Shown piece by piece: positions 33,509 through 45,303 of a DNA stretch of 60,000 bases. The stretch is from the NCBI GenBank assembly GCA_914767715.1, contig OU612070.1:14589501-14649500 (forward strand), in the 5' to 3' direction. Positions within the stretch are counted from its first letter, which is position 1; the number at the start of each line of letters is the position of its first letter. The DNA comes from Membranipora membranacea. Taxonomy: Eukaryota; Bryozoa; Gymnolaemata; Cheilostomatida; Membraniporidae. Both the position numbers and the translations under genes were made by a program. A model generated the notes under the pieces. That model did no database searches and had not been told where the DNA came from. It worked only from the letters and a program-made list of their open reading frames with translations.

Positions 33509-33522
33509 CCCCCAGGAGGGGG
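33509..33522 (-). other. Hairpin directly after the U2 3' end (gene 2; same in every unit)
   Basis: CCCCC, a 4-base loop (TCCT on the RNA strand) and GGGGG form a perfect 5-bp stem starting three bases past the inferred end of U2. It is identical in all units. It could be part of the precursor 3' tail that is trimmed during maturation, or the mature RNA could be longer than I placed it. Confidence 0.6.
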
Positions 33523-33524
33523 AG

Positions 33525-33710
33525 TGGGCCGTGCTTGGAGGTACTGCAATACCAAGACAACCCGTGGCAACATCGGAGCAAGCCCCTGCATGTCGCCCGG
33601 TTCCAAAAATCAGATTAATATCATAGTGACACAATGTGCCACGAATCAGATATTAAACTGATTAGAACAGATACTACACTTTGATCTTAGCCAATAGGCC
33701 GAGAAGCGAT
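33525..33710 (-). ncRNA. U2 snRNA gene 2 (reference copy, spacer type A)
   Basis: U2 pairs with the intron branch site in the spliceosome. Read 5'-3' from 33710: AUCGCUUCUCGGCC (stem I and U6-pairing region), GUGUAGUAUC (branch-site recognition), stem-loop IIa AUCAG...CUGAU, a perfect 7-bp stem-loop IIb (GUGGCAC/GUGUCAC), the Sm site GAUUUUUGG, stem-loop III (GGCGACAU/AUGUUGCC closing a CUUG-type loop) and stem-loop IV with the conserved loop UAUUGCAGUACC closed by GGGUUGU/ACGGCCC. Length about 186 nt, against about 188-191 in other animals. The extra A in AUCAAAGUGUAGUA is as in insect and nematode U2. The exact 3' end is inferred from the end of stem IV. Confidence 0.97.
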
Positions 33711-33723
33711 AACCCTTCCTATT

Positions 33724-33767
33724 GCACCCACTTTAGACCCCGGCTCCGGAAGAGAACTTTGCAAACT
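33724..33767 (-). promoter_or_regulatory. Candidate U2 promoter element (PSE) of gene 2, conserved in all units
   Basis: The block from -14 to -57 is the same in all spacer types apart from one base near its end in type D, whereas sequence on both sides differs (for example TTGC or TCGC before it, and the stretch after -60). snRNA genes transcribed by RNA polymerase II use a proximal sequence element centred near -50 to -55. The GTTTGCAAAGTTCTC part of this block lies there. No TATA box is seen at -25, as expected for a Pol II snRNA gene of this kind. Confidence 0.6.
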
Positions 33768-34157
33768 AGTGCGAGACGACGCACCTACCGCTCTCTCGCG
33801 ACGGGCGTCTCACTCGGACTGATTTCCGAACGCGACGACAAATGGCGTGTTCGCTGGCTCACCAGACATTACGACGGGGTAGAATACGCAGTGTCACGCT
33901 AGCCTGCTCGCAAGGTTGTGGGGGCAAGGGGGATGAATCCAAATCTCACATTATGTACATGATGCTAAATTTAGAAGCGCCAAAACCTCAAACGCAACGT
34001 CGGCAGCCGGTGTAATAACCTCAGTTCCCACTGTTTTTTCTTCAAAGCACATTCAACGCGGCCGCTTTGTAAGGCTTGCTTCTGTGCCCACATTCATTGC
34101 CGGTGAGTGATAAAGAGCCTCTCAGTCCTCTGACAGCAGCGCTTTTGGTATTCCCAA

Positions 34158-34170
34158 CCCCCCCCCCCCC
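34158..34170. repeat. Spacer poly-C tract (example in the unit of gene 2)
   Basis: Every unit has a C run between TATTCCCAA and TCACCAAATTG, about 450 bp upstream of its U2 gene. By my count the lengths for genes 1-13 are 10, 13, 16, 10, 10, 20, 17, 10, 10, 19, 16, 17 and 15. They are 13-14 in all units right of the gap. It is the most variable position of the array. Confidence 0.85.
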
Positions 34171-34811
34171 TCACCAAATTGTTCGACTGCTAATGGGTTT
34201 CGGTTGTCCAAAGTATGGGAGTTGCCTTTCTCGTGCACAAGGCCGGGCAACTCAAAATCATCAGATGAATCTAAATCACTGAGTGTTTGAAAGTGAGCAA
34301 ACTTTGTCTACTTTTTACTTACAACAATACAATTTTCGAAATTCTCTGCTTACCTGTTCGTGCTCGAGGCGAGTCGTTCACCTGTGTAGTTCACTAATGT
34401 AATGGGTGTTGGCATGGCACTGCCCTCTCTGCGAGCTATAACCGGCATTCAGTCAGACAGTAAAGCTAGCAATTGATGCCAGCCAGCACGTGATTGTTCT
34501 GGCCTGTGCCCACCACCATGCAAGTTCTGTTTGTAATCTGTAAAAAATGACAAAATGAAAAAAATTATTTTGCTACTCCCAAAATAAATTGAATTTTAAA
34601 CTGTTAAAAAGCGTAACTTAACTTCGGCCTGACATCATCCATATACATTTAGGCACTTTTGCAGCCCCATTGATGCCAGAGGGACTTTTTCTTTGCCTCC
34701 CTCTCTTTCAATGACAAAGGCTGAAGAATAGCTGCTAGGGCGAGAAGCGCTGACACCGCTTTCCACTCGTTTTGATTTCTTTGATTTGTTGATTTCCCCC
34801 AGGAGGGGGAG

Positions 34812-34997
34812 TGGGCCGTGCTTGGAGGTACTGCAATACCAAGACAACCCGTGGCAACATCGGAGCAAGCCCCTGCATGTCGCCCGGTTCCAAAAATCAG
34901 ATTAATATCATAGTGACACAATGTGCCACGAATCAGATATTAAACTGATTAGAACAGATACTACACTTTGATCTTAGCCAATAGGCCGAGAAGCGAT
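34812..34997 (-). ncRNA. U2 snRNA gene 3 (spacer type B)
   Basis: RNA sequence identical to gene 2. Its upstream spacer is type B (CAGCGCCATGACGAATCGCGTC in place of the type A GAACGCGACGAC), and the poly-C tract has 16 C. Distance to gene 2 is 1287 bp. Confidence 0.97.
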
Positions 34998-36101
34998 AAC
35001 CCTTCCTATCGCACCCACTTTAGACCCCGGCTCCGGAAGAGAACTTTGCAAACTAGTGCGAGACGACGCACCTACCGCTCTCTCGCGACGGGCGTCTCAC
35101 CCGGACTGATTTCCCAGCGCCATGACGAATCGCGTCTTCGCTGGCTCACCGGACAATACGACGGGGTAGAATACGCAGTGTCACGCTAGCTTGCTCGCAA
35201 GGTTGTGGGGGCAAGGGGGATGAATCCAAATCTTACATTATGTACGCGATGCTAAATTTAGAAGCGCCAAAACCTCAAACGCAACGTCGGCAGCCGGTGT
35301 AATAGCCTCAGTTCCCAATGTTTTTTCTTCAAAGCACATCCAACGCGGCCGGTTTGTAAGGCTTGCTTCTGTGCCCACATTCATTGCCGGTGGGTGATAA
35401 AAAGCCTCTCAGTCCTCTGACAGCAGCACTTTTGGTATTCCCAACCCCCCCCCCCCCCCCTCACCAAATTGTTCGACTGCTAATGGGTTTCGGTTGTCCA
35501 AAGTATGGGAGTTGCCTTTCTCCTTTACAAGGCCGGGCGACTCCAAGTCATCAGATGAATCTAAATCACTGAGTATTTGAAAGTGAGCAAACTTTGTCTA
35601 CTTTTTACTTACAACAATACAATTTTCGAAATTCTCTGCTTACCTGTTCGTGCTCGAGGCGAGTCGTTCACCTGTGTAGTTCACTAATGTAATGGGTGTT
35701 GGCATGGCACTGCCCTCTCTGCGAGCTATAACCGGCATTCAGTCAGACAGTAAAGCTAGCAATTGATGCCAGCCAGCACGTGATTGTTCTGGCCTGTGCC
35801 CACCACCATGCAAGTTCTGTTTGTAATCTGTAAAAAATGACAAAATGAAAAAAATTATTTTGCTACTCCCAAAATAAATTGAATTTTAAACTGTTAAAAA
35901 GCGTAACTTAACTTCGGCCTGACATCATCCATATACATTTAGGCACTTTTGCAGCCCCATTGATGCCAGAGGGACTTTTTCTTTGCCTCCCTCTCTTTCA
36001 ATGACAAAGGCTGAAGAATAGCTGCTAGGGCGAGAAGCGCTGACACCGCTTTCTACTCGTTTTGATTTCTTTGATTTGTTGATTTCCCCCAGGAGGGGGA
36101 G

Positions 36102-36287
36102 TGGGCCGTGCTTGGAGGTACTGCAATACCAAGACAACCCGTGGCAACATCGGAGCAAGCCCCTGCATGTCGCCCGGTTCCAAAAATCAGATTAATATCA
36201 TAGTGACACAATGTGCCACGAATCAGATATTAAACTGATTAGAACAGATACTACACTTTGATCTTAGCCAATAGGCCGAGAAGCGAT
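36102..36287 (-). ncRNA. U2 snRNA gene 4 (spacer type C)
   Basis: RNA identical to gene 2. Upstream spacer type C: CCGTCCAATCGC before the promoter block and GCAGCTGCCGC after it. It opens the first 4-unit higher-order repeat (genes 4-7). Poly-C 10. Confidence 0.97.
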
Positions 36288-37386
36288 AACCCGTCCAATC
36301 GCACCCACTTTAGACCCCGGCTCCGGAAGAGAACTTTGCAAACTAGTGCGAGACGACGCAGCTGCCGCTCTCTCGCGACGGGCGTCTCACCCGGACTCAT
36401 TTCCCAGCGCCATGACGAATCGCGTCTTCGCTGGCTCACTGGACAATACGACGGGGTAGAATACGCAGTGTCACGCTAGCTTGCTCGCAAGGTTGTGGGG
36501 GCAAGGGGGATGAATCCAAATCTTACATTATGTACGCGATGCTAAATTTAGAAGCGCCAAAACCTCAAACGCAACGTCGGCAGCCGGTGTAATAGCCTCA
36601 GTTCCCAATGTTTTTTCTTCAAAGCACATCCAACGCGGCCGGTTTGTAAGGCTTGCTTCTGTGCCCACATTCATTGCCGGTGAGTGATAAAAAGCCTCTC
36701 AGTCCTCTGACAGCAGCGCTTTTGGTATTCCCAACCCCCCCCCCTCACCAAATTGTTCGACTGCTAATGGGTTTCGGTTATCAAGAGTATGGGAGTTGCC
36801 TTTCTCGTGCACAAGGCCGGGCGACTCCAAATCATCAGATGAATCTAAATCACTGAGTGTTTGAAAGTGAGCAAACTTTGTCTACTTTTTACTTACAACA
36901 ATACAATTTTCAAAATTCTCTGCTTACCTGTTCGTGCTCGAGGCGAGTCGTTCACCTGTGTAGTTCACTAATGTAATGGGTGTTGGCATGGCACTGCCCT
37001 CTCTGCGAGCTATAACCGGCATTCAGTCAGACAGTAAAGCTAGCAATTGATGCCAGCCAGCACGTGGTTGTTCTGGCCTGTGCCCACCACCATGCAAGTT
37101 CTGTTTGTAATCTGTAAAAAATGACAAAATGAAAAAAATTATTTTGCTACTCCCAAAATAAATTGAATTTTAAATTGTTGAAAAGCGTAACATAACTTCG
37201 GCCTGACATCATTCATATACATTTAGGCACATTTGCTACAGCCTCATTGATGCCAGAGGGACATTTTCTATGCCTCCCTCTTTCAATGACAAAGGCTGAA
37301 GAATAGCTGCTAGGGCGAGAAGCGCTGACATCGCTTTCCACTCGTTTTGATTTCTTTGATTTGTTGATTTCCCCCAGGAGGGGGAG

Positions 37387-37572
37387 TGGGCCGTGCTTGG
37401 AGGTACTGCAATACCAAGACAACCCGTGGCAACATCGGAGCAAGCCCCTGCATGTCGCCCGGTTCCAAAAATCAGATTAATATCATAGTGACACAATGTG
37501 CCACGAATCAGATATTAAACTGATTAGAACAGATACTACACTTTGATCTTAGCCAATAGGCCGAGAAGCGAT
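37387..37572 (-). ncRNA. U2 snRNA gene 5 (spacer type A)
   Basis: RNA identical to gene 2. Spacer as in genes 2 and 9, including a GCGGCCGC site near 37920. Poly-C 10. Confidence 0.97.
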
Positions 37573-38670
37573 AACCCTTCCTATTGCACCCACTTTAGAC
37601 CCCGGCTCCGGAAGAGAACTTTGCAAACTAGTGCGAGACGACGCACCTACCGCTCTCTCGCGACGGGCGTCTCACTCGGACTGATTTCCGAACGCGACGA
37701 CAAATGGCGTGTTCGCTGGCTCACCAGACATTACGACGGGGTAGAATACGCAGTGTCACGCTAGCCTGCTCGCAAGGTTGTGGGGGCAAGGGGGATGAAT
37801 CCAAATCTCACATTATGTACATGATGCTAAATTTAGAAGCGCCAAAACCTCAAACGCAACGTCGGCAGCCGGTGTAATAACCTCAGTTCCCACTGTTTTT
37901 TCTTCAAAGCACATTCAACGCGGCCGCTTTGTAAGGCTTGCTTCTGTGCCCACATTCATTGCCGGTGAGTGATAAAGAGCCTCTCAGTCCTCTGACAGCA
38001 GCGCTTTTGGTATTCCCAACCCCCCCCCCTCACCAAATTGTTCGACTGCTAATGGGTTTCGGTTGTCCAAAGTATGGGAGTTGCCTTTCTCGTGCACAAG
38101 GCCGGGCAACTCAAAATCATCAGATGAATCTAAATCACTGAGTGTTTGAAAGTGAGCAAACTTTGTCTACTTTTTACTTACAACAATACAATTTTCGAAA
38201 TTCTCTGCTTACCTGTTCGTGCTCGAGGCGAGTCGTTCACCTGTGTAGTTCACTAATGTAATGGGTGTTGGCATGGCACTGCCCTCTCTGCGAGCTATAA
38301 CCGGCATTCAGTCAGACAGTAAAGCTAGCAATTGATGCCAGCCAGCACGTGATTGTTCTGGCCTGTGCCCACCACCATGCAAGTTCTGTTTGTAATCTGT
38401 AAAAAATGACAAAATGAAAAAAATTATTTTGCTACTCCCAAAATAAATTGAATTTTAAACTGTTAAAAAGCGTAACTTAACTTCGGCCTGACATCATCCA
38501 TATACATTTAGGCACTTTTGCAGCCCCATTGATGCCAGAGGGACTTTTTCTTTGCCTCCCTCTCTTTCAATGACAAAGGCTGAAGAATAGCTGCTAGGGC
38601 GAGAAGCGCTGACATCGCTTTCCACTCGTTTTGATTTCTTTGATTTGTTGATTTCCCCCAGGAGGGGGAG

Positions 38671-38856
38671 TGGGCCGTGCTTGGAGGTACTGCAATACCA
38701 AGACAACCCGTGGCAACATCGGAGCAAGCCCCTGCATGTCGCCCGGTTCCAAAAATCAGATTAATATCATAGTGACACAATGTGCCACGAATCAGATATT
38801 AAACTGATTAGAACAGATACTACACTTTGATCTTAGCCAATAGGCCGAGAAGCGAT
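38671..38856 (-). ncRNA. U2 snRNA gene 6 (spacer type B)
   Basis: RNA identical to gene 2. Upstream spacer as in genes 3 and 10. It has the longest poly-C tract of the array (20 C, 39304-39323), which makes this the longest unit (1294 bp). Confidence 0.97.
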
Positions 38857-39964
38857 AACCCTTCCTATCGCACCCACTTTAGACCCCGGCTCCGGAAGAG
38901 AACTTTGCAAACTAGTGCGAGACGACGCACCTACCGCTCTCTCGCGACGGGCGTCTCACCCGGACTGATTTCCCAGCGCCATGACGAATCGCGTCTTCGC
39001 TGGCTCACCGGACAATACGACGGGGTAGAATACGCAGTGTCACGCTAGCTTGCTCGCAAGGTTGTGGGGGCAAGGGGGATGAATCCAAATCTTACATTAT
39101 GTACGCGATGCTAAATTTAGAAGCGCCAAAACCTCAAACGCAACGTCGGCAGCCGGTGTAATAGCCTCAGTTCCCAATGTTTTTTCTTCAAAGCACATCC
39201 AACGCGGCCGGTTTGTAAGGCTTGCTTCTGTGCCCACATTCATTGCCGGTGGGTGATAAAAAGCCTCTCAGTCCTCTGACAGCAGCACTTTTGGTATTCC
39301 CAACCCCCCCCCCCCCCCCCCCCTCACCAAATTGTTCGACTGCTAATGGGTTTCGGTTGTCCAAAGTATGGGAGTTGCCTTTCTCCTTTACAAGGCCGGG
39401 CGACTCCAAGTCATCAGATGAATCTAAATCACTGAGTATTTGAAAGTGAGCAAACTTTGTCTACTTTTTACTTACAACAATACAATTTTCGAAATTCTCT
39501 GCTTACCTGTTCGTGCTCGAGGCGAGTCGTTCACCTGTGTAGTTCACTAATGTAATGGGTGTTGGCATGGCACTGCCCTCTCTGCGAGCTATAACCGGCA
39601 TTCAGTCAGACAGTAAAGCTAGCAATTGATGCCAGCCAGCACGTGATTGTTCTGGCCTGTGCCCACCACCATGCAAGTTCTGTTTGTAATCTGTAAAAAA
39701 TGACAAAATGAAAAAAATTATTTTGCTACTCCCAAAATAAATTGAATTTTAAACTGTTAAAAAGCGTAACTTAACTTCGGCCTGACATCATCCATATACA
39801 TTTAGGCACTTTTGCAGCCCCATTGATGCCAGAGGGACTTTTTCTTTGCCTCCCTCTCTTTCAATGACAAAGGCTGAAGAATAGCTGCTAGGGCGAGAAG
39901 CGCTGACACCGCTTTCTACTCGTTTTGATTTCTTTGATTTGTTGATTTCCCCCAGGAGGGGGAG

Positions 39965-40150
39965 TGGGCCGTGCTTGGAGGTACTGCAATACCAAGACAA
40001 CCCGTGGCAACATCGGAGCAAGCCCCTGCATGTCGCCCGGTTCCAAAAATCAGATTAATATCATAGTGACACAATGTGCCACGAATCAGATATTAAACTG
40101 ATTAGAACAGATACTACACTTTGATCTTAGCCAATAGGCCGAGAAGCGAT
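39965..40150 (-). ncRNA. U2 snRNA gene 7 (spacer type C variant)
   Basis: RNA identical to gene 2. A type C spacer with private changes: GCACCTGCC instead of GCAGCTGCC, CCAACGCCATG, and TCGGTGGC for TCGCTGGC. The variants are absent from its counterpart, gene 11. Poly-C 17. Confidence 0.97.
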
Positions 40151-41255
40151 AACCCGTCCAATCGCACCCACTTTAGACCCCGGCTCCGGAAGAGAACTTT
40201 GCAAACTAGTGCGAGACGACGCACCTGCCGCTCTCTCGCGACGGGCGTCTCACCCGGACTCATTTCCCAACGCCATGACGAATCGCGTCTTCGGTGGCTC
40301 ACTGGACAATACGACGGGGTAGAATACGCAGTGTCACGCTAGCTTGCTCGCAAGGTTGTGGGGGCAAGGGGGATGAATCCAAATCTTACATTATGTACGC
40401 GATGCTAAATTTAGAAGCGCCAAAACCTCAAACGCAACGTCGGCAGCCGGTGTAATAGCCTCAGTTCCCAATGTTTTTTCTTCAAAGCACATCCAACGCG
40501 GCCGGTTTGTAAGGCTTGCTTCTGTGCCCACATTCATTGCCGGTGGGTGATAAAAAGCCTCTCAGTCCTCTGACAGCAGCACTTTTGGTATTCCCAACCC
40601 CCCCCCCCCCCCCCTCACCAAATTGTTCGACTGCTAATGGGTTTCGGTTGTCCAAAGTATGGGAGTTGCCTTTCTCCTTTACAAGGCCGGGCGACTCCAA
40701 GTCATCAGATGAATCTAAATCACTGAGTATTTGAAAGTGAGCAAACTTTGTCTACTTTTTACTTACAACAATACAATTTTCGAAATTCTCTGCTTACCTG
40801 TTCGTGCTCGAGGCGAGTCGTTCACCTGTGTAGTTCACTAATGTAATGGGTGTTGGCATGGCACTGCCCTCTCTGCGAGCTATAACCGGCATTCAGTCAG
40901 ACAGTAAAGCTAGCAATTGATGCCAGCCAGCACGTGATTGTTCTGGCCTGTGCCCACCACCATGCAAGTTCTGTTTGTAATCTGTAAAAAATGACAAAAT
41001 GAAAAAAATTATTTTGCTACTCCCAAAATAAATTGAATTTTAAACTGTTAAAAAGCGTAACTTAACTTCGGCCTGACATCATCCATATACATTTAGGCAC
41101 TTTTGCAGCCCCATTGATGCCAGAGGGACTTTTTCTTTGCCTCCCTCTCTTTCAATGACAAAGGCTGAAGAATAGCTGCTAGGGCGAGAAGCGCTGACAC
41201 CGCTTTCCACTCGTTTTGATTTCTTTGATTTGTTGATTTCCCCCAGGAGGGGGAG

Positions 41256-41441
41256 TGGGCCGTGCTTGGAGGTACTGCAATACCAAGACAACCCGTGGCA
41301 ACATCGGAGCAAGCCCCTGCATGTCGCCCGGTTCCAAAAATCAGATTAATATCATAGTGACACAATGTGCCACGAATCAGATATTAAACTGATTAGAACA
41401 GATACTACACTTTGATCTTAGCCAATAGGCCGAGAAGCGAT
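41256..41441 (-). ncRNA. U2 snRNA gene 8 (spacer type C)
   Basis: RNA identical to gene 2. Starts the second higher-order repeat (genes 8-11) and is the counterpart of gene 4, 5154 bp away. Poly-C 10. Confidence 0.97.
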
Positions 41442-42540
41442 AACCCGTCCAATCGCACCCACTTTAGACCCCGGCTCCGGAAGAGAACTTTGCAAACTAG
41501 TGCGAGACGACGCAGCTGCCGCTCTCTCGCGACGGGCGTCTCACCCGGACTCATTTCCCAGCGCCATGACGAATCGCGTCTTCGCTGGCTCACTGGACAA
41601 TACGACGGGGTAGAATACGCAGTGTCACGCTAGCTTGCTCGCAAGGTTGTGGGGGCAAGGGGGATGAATCCAAATCTTACATTATGTACGCGATGCTAAA
41701 TTTAGAAGCGCCAAAACCTCAAACGCAACGTCGGCAGCCGGTGTAATAGCCTCAGTTCCCAATGTTTTTTCTTCAAAGCACATCCAACGCGGCCGGTTTG
41801 TAAGGCTTGCTTCTGTGCCCACATTCATTGCCGGTGAGTGATAAAAAGCCTCTCAGTCCTCTGACAGCAGCGCTTTTGGTATTCCCAACCCCCCCCCCTC
41901 ACCAAATTGTTCGACTGCTAATGGGTTTCGGTTATCAAGAGTATGGGAGTTGCCTTTCTCGTGCACAAGGCCGGGCGACTCCAAATCATCAGATGAATCT
42001 AAATCACTGAGTGTTTGAAAGTGAGCAAACTTTGTCTACTTTTTACTTACAACAATACAATTTTCAAAATTCTCTGCTTACCTGTTCGTGCTCGAGGCGA
42101 GTCGTTCACCTGTGTAGTTCACTAATGTAATGGGTGTTGGCATGGCACTGCCCTCTCTGCGAGCTATAACCGGCATTCAGTCAGACAGTAAAGCTAGCAA
42201 TTGATGCCAGCCAGCACGTGGTTGTTCTGGCCTGTGCCCACCACCATGCAAGTTCTGTTTGTAATCTGTAAAAAATGACAAAATGAAAAAAATTATTTTG
42301 CTACTCCCAAAATAAATTGAATTTTAAATTGTTGAAAAGCGTAACATAACTTCGGCCTGACATCATTCATATACATTTAGGCACATTTGCTACAGCCTCA
42401 TTGATGCCAGAGGGACATTTTCTATGCCTCCCTCTTTCAATGACAAAGGCTGAAGAATAGCTGCTAGGGCGAGAAGCGCTGACATCGCTTTCCACTCGTT
42501 TTGATTTCTTTGATTTGTTGATTTCCCCCAGGAGGGGGAG

Positions 42541-42726
42541 TGGGCCGTGCTTGGAGGTACTGCAATACCAAGACAACCCGTGGCAACATCGGAGCAAGCC
42601 CCTGCATGTCGCCCGGTTCCAAAAATCAGATTAATATCATAGTGACACAATGTGCCACGAATCAGATATTAAACTGATTAGAACAGATACTACACTTTGA
42701 TCTTAGCCAATAGGCCGAGAAGCGAT
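42541..42726 (-). ncRNA. U2 snRNA gene 9 (spacer type A)
   Basis: RNA identical to gene 2. The counterpart of gene 5 at 5154 bp distance, with the same spacer and poly-C 10. Confidence 0.97.
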
Positions 42727-43824
42727 AACCCTTCCTATTGCACCCACTTTAGACCCCGGCTCCGGAAGAGAACTTTGCAAACTAGTGCGAGACGACGCAC
42801 CTACCGCTCTCTCGCGACGGGCGTCTCACTCGGACTGATTTCCGAACGCGACGACAAATGGCGTGTTCGCTGGCTCACCAGACATTACGACGGGGTAGAA
42901 TACGCAGTGTCACGCTAGCCTGCTCGCAAGGTTGTGGGGGCAAGGGGGATGAATCCAAATCTCACATTATGTACATGATGCTAAATTTAGAAGCGCCAAA
43001 ACCTCAAACGCAACGTCGGCAGCCGGTGTAATAACCTCAGTTCCCACTGTTTTTTCTTCAAAGCACATTCAACGCGGCCGCTTTGTAAGGCTTGCTTCTG
43101 TGCCCACATTCATTGCCGGTGAGTGATAAAGAGCCTCTCAGTCCTCTGACAGCAGCGCTTTTGGTATTCCCAACCCCCCCCCCTCACCAAATTGTTCGAC
43201 TGCTAATGGGTTTCGGTTGTCCAAAGTATGGGAGTTGCCTTTCTCGTGCACAAGGCCGGGCAACTCAAAATCATCAGATGAATCTAAATCACTGAGTGTT
43301 TGAAAGTGAGCAAACTTTGTCTACTTTTTACTTACAACAATACAATTTTCGAAATTCTCTGCTTACCTGTTCGTGCTCGAGGCGAGTCGTTCACCTGTGT
43401 AGTTCACTAATGTAATGGGTGTTGGCATGGCACTGCCCTCTCTGCGAGCTATAACCGGCATTCAGTCAGACAGTAAAGCTAGCAATTGATGCCAGCCAGC
43501 ACGTGATTGTTCTGGCCTGTGCCCACCACCATGCAAGTTCTGTTTGTAATCTGTAAAAAATGACAAAATGAAAAAAATTATTTTGCTACTCCCAAAATAA
43601 ATTGAATTTTAAACTGTTAAAAAGCGTAACTTAACTTCGGCCTGACATCATCCATATACATTTAGGCACTTTTGCAGCCCCATTGATGCCAGAGGGACTT
43701 TTTCTTTGCCTCCCTCTCTTTCAATGACAAAGGCTGAAGAATAGCTGCTAGGGCGAGAAGCGCTGACATCGCTTTCCACTCGTTTTGATTTCTTTGATTT
43801 GTTGATTTCCCCCAGGAGGGGGAG

Positions 43825-44010
43825 TGGGCCGTGCTTGGAGGTACTGCAATACCAAGACAACCCGTGGCAACATCGGAGCAAGCCCCTGCATGTCGCCCGG
43901 TTCCAAAAATCAGATTAATATCATAGTGACACAATGTGCCACGAATCAGATATTAAACTGATTAGAACAGATACTACACTTTGATCTTAGCCAATAGGCC
44001 GAGAAGCGAT
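43825..44010 (-). ncRNA. U2 snRNA gene 10 (spacer type B)
   Basis: RNA identical to gene 2. The counterpart of gene 6, with a similarly long poly-C tract (19 C). Confidence 0.97.
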
Positions 44011-45117
44011 AACCCTTCCTATCGCACCCACTTTAGACCCCGGCTCCGGAAGAGAACTTTGCAAACTAGTGCGAGACGACGCACCTACCGCTCTCTCGCG
44101 ACGGGCGTCTCACCCGGACTGATTTCCCAGCGCCATGACGAATCGCGTCTTCGCTGGCTCACCGGACAATACGACGGGGTAGAATACGCAGTGTCACGCT
44201 AGCTTGCTCGCAAGGTTGTGGGGGCAAGGGGGATGAATCCAAATCTTACATTATGTACGCGATGCTAAATTTAGAAGCGCCAAAACCTCAAACGCAACGT
44301 CGGCAGCCGGTGTAATAGCCTCAGTTCCCAATGTTTTTTCTTCAAAGCACATCCAACGCGGCCGGTTTGTAAGGCTTGCTTCTGTGCCCACATTCATTGC
44401 CGGTGGGTGATAAAAAGCCTCTCAGTCCTCTGACAGCAGCACTTTTGGTATTCCCAACCCCCCCCCCCCCCCCCCCTCACCAAATTGTTCGACTGCTAAT
44501 GGGTTTCGGTTGTCCAAAGTATGGGAGTTGCCTTTCTCCTTTACAAGGCCGGGCGACTCCAAGTCATCAGATGAATCTAAATCACTGAGTATTTGAAAGT
44601 GAGCAAACTTTGTCTACTTTTTACTTACAACAATACAATTTTCGAAATTCTCTGCTTACCTGTTCGTGCTCGAGGCGAGTCGTTCACCTGTGTAGTTCAC
44701 TAATGTAATGGGTGTTGGCATGGCACTGCCCTCTCTGCGAGCTATAACCGGCATTCAGTCAGACAGTAAAGCTAGCAATTGATGCCAGCCAGCACGTGAT
44801 TGTTCTGGCCTGTGCCCACCACCATGCAAGTTCTGTTTGTAATCTGTAAAAAATGACAAAATGAAAAAAATTATTTTGCTACTCCCAAAATAAATTGAAT
44901 TTTAAACTGTTAAAAAGCGTAACTTAACTTCGGCCTGACATCATCCATATACATTTAGGCACTTTTGCAGCCCCATTGATGCCAGAGGGACTTTTTCTTT
45001 GCCTCCCTCTCTTTCAATGACAAAGGCTGAAGAATAGCTGCTAGGGCGAGAAGCGCTGACACCGCTTTCTACTCGTTTTGATTTCTTTGATTTGTTGATT
45101 TCCCCCAGGAGGGGGAG

Positions 45118-45303
45118 TGGGCCGTGCTTGGAGGTACTGCAATACCAAGACAACCCGTGGCAACATCGGAGCAAGCCCCTGCATGTCGCCCGGTTCCAAA
45201 AATCAGATTAATATCATAGTGACACAATGTGCCACGAATCAGATATTAAACTGATTAGAACAGATACTACACTTTGATCTTAGCCAATAGGCCGAGAAGC
45301 GAT
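45118..45303 (-). ncRNA. U2 snRNA gene 11 (spacer type C)
   Basis: RNA identical to gene 2. The counterpart of gene 7 but without its private substitutions. Poly-C 16. Confidence 0.97.
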
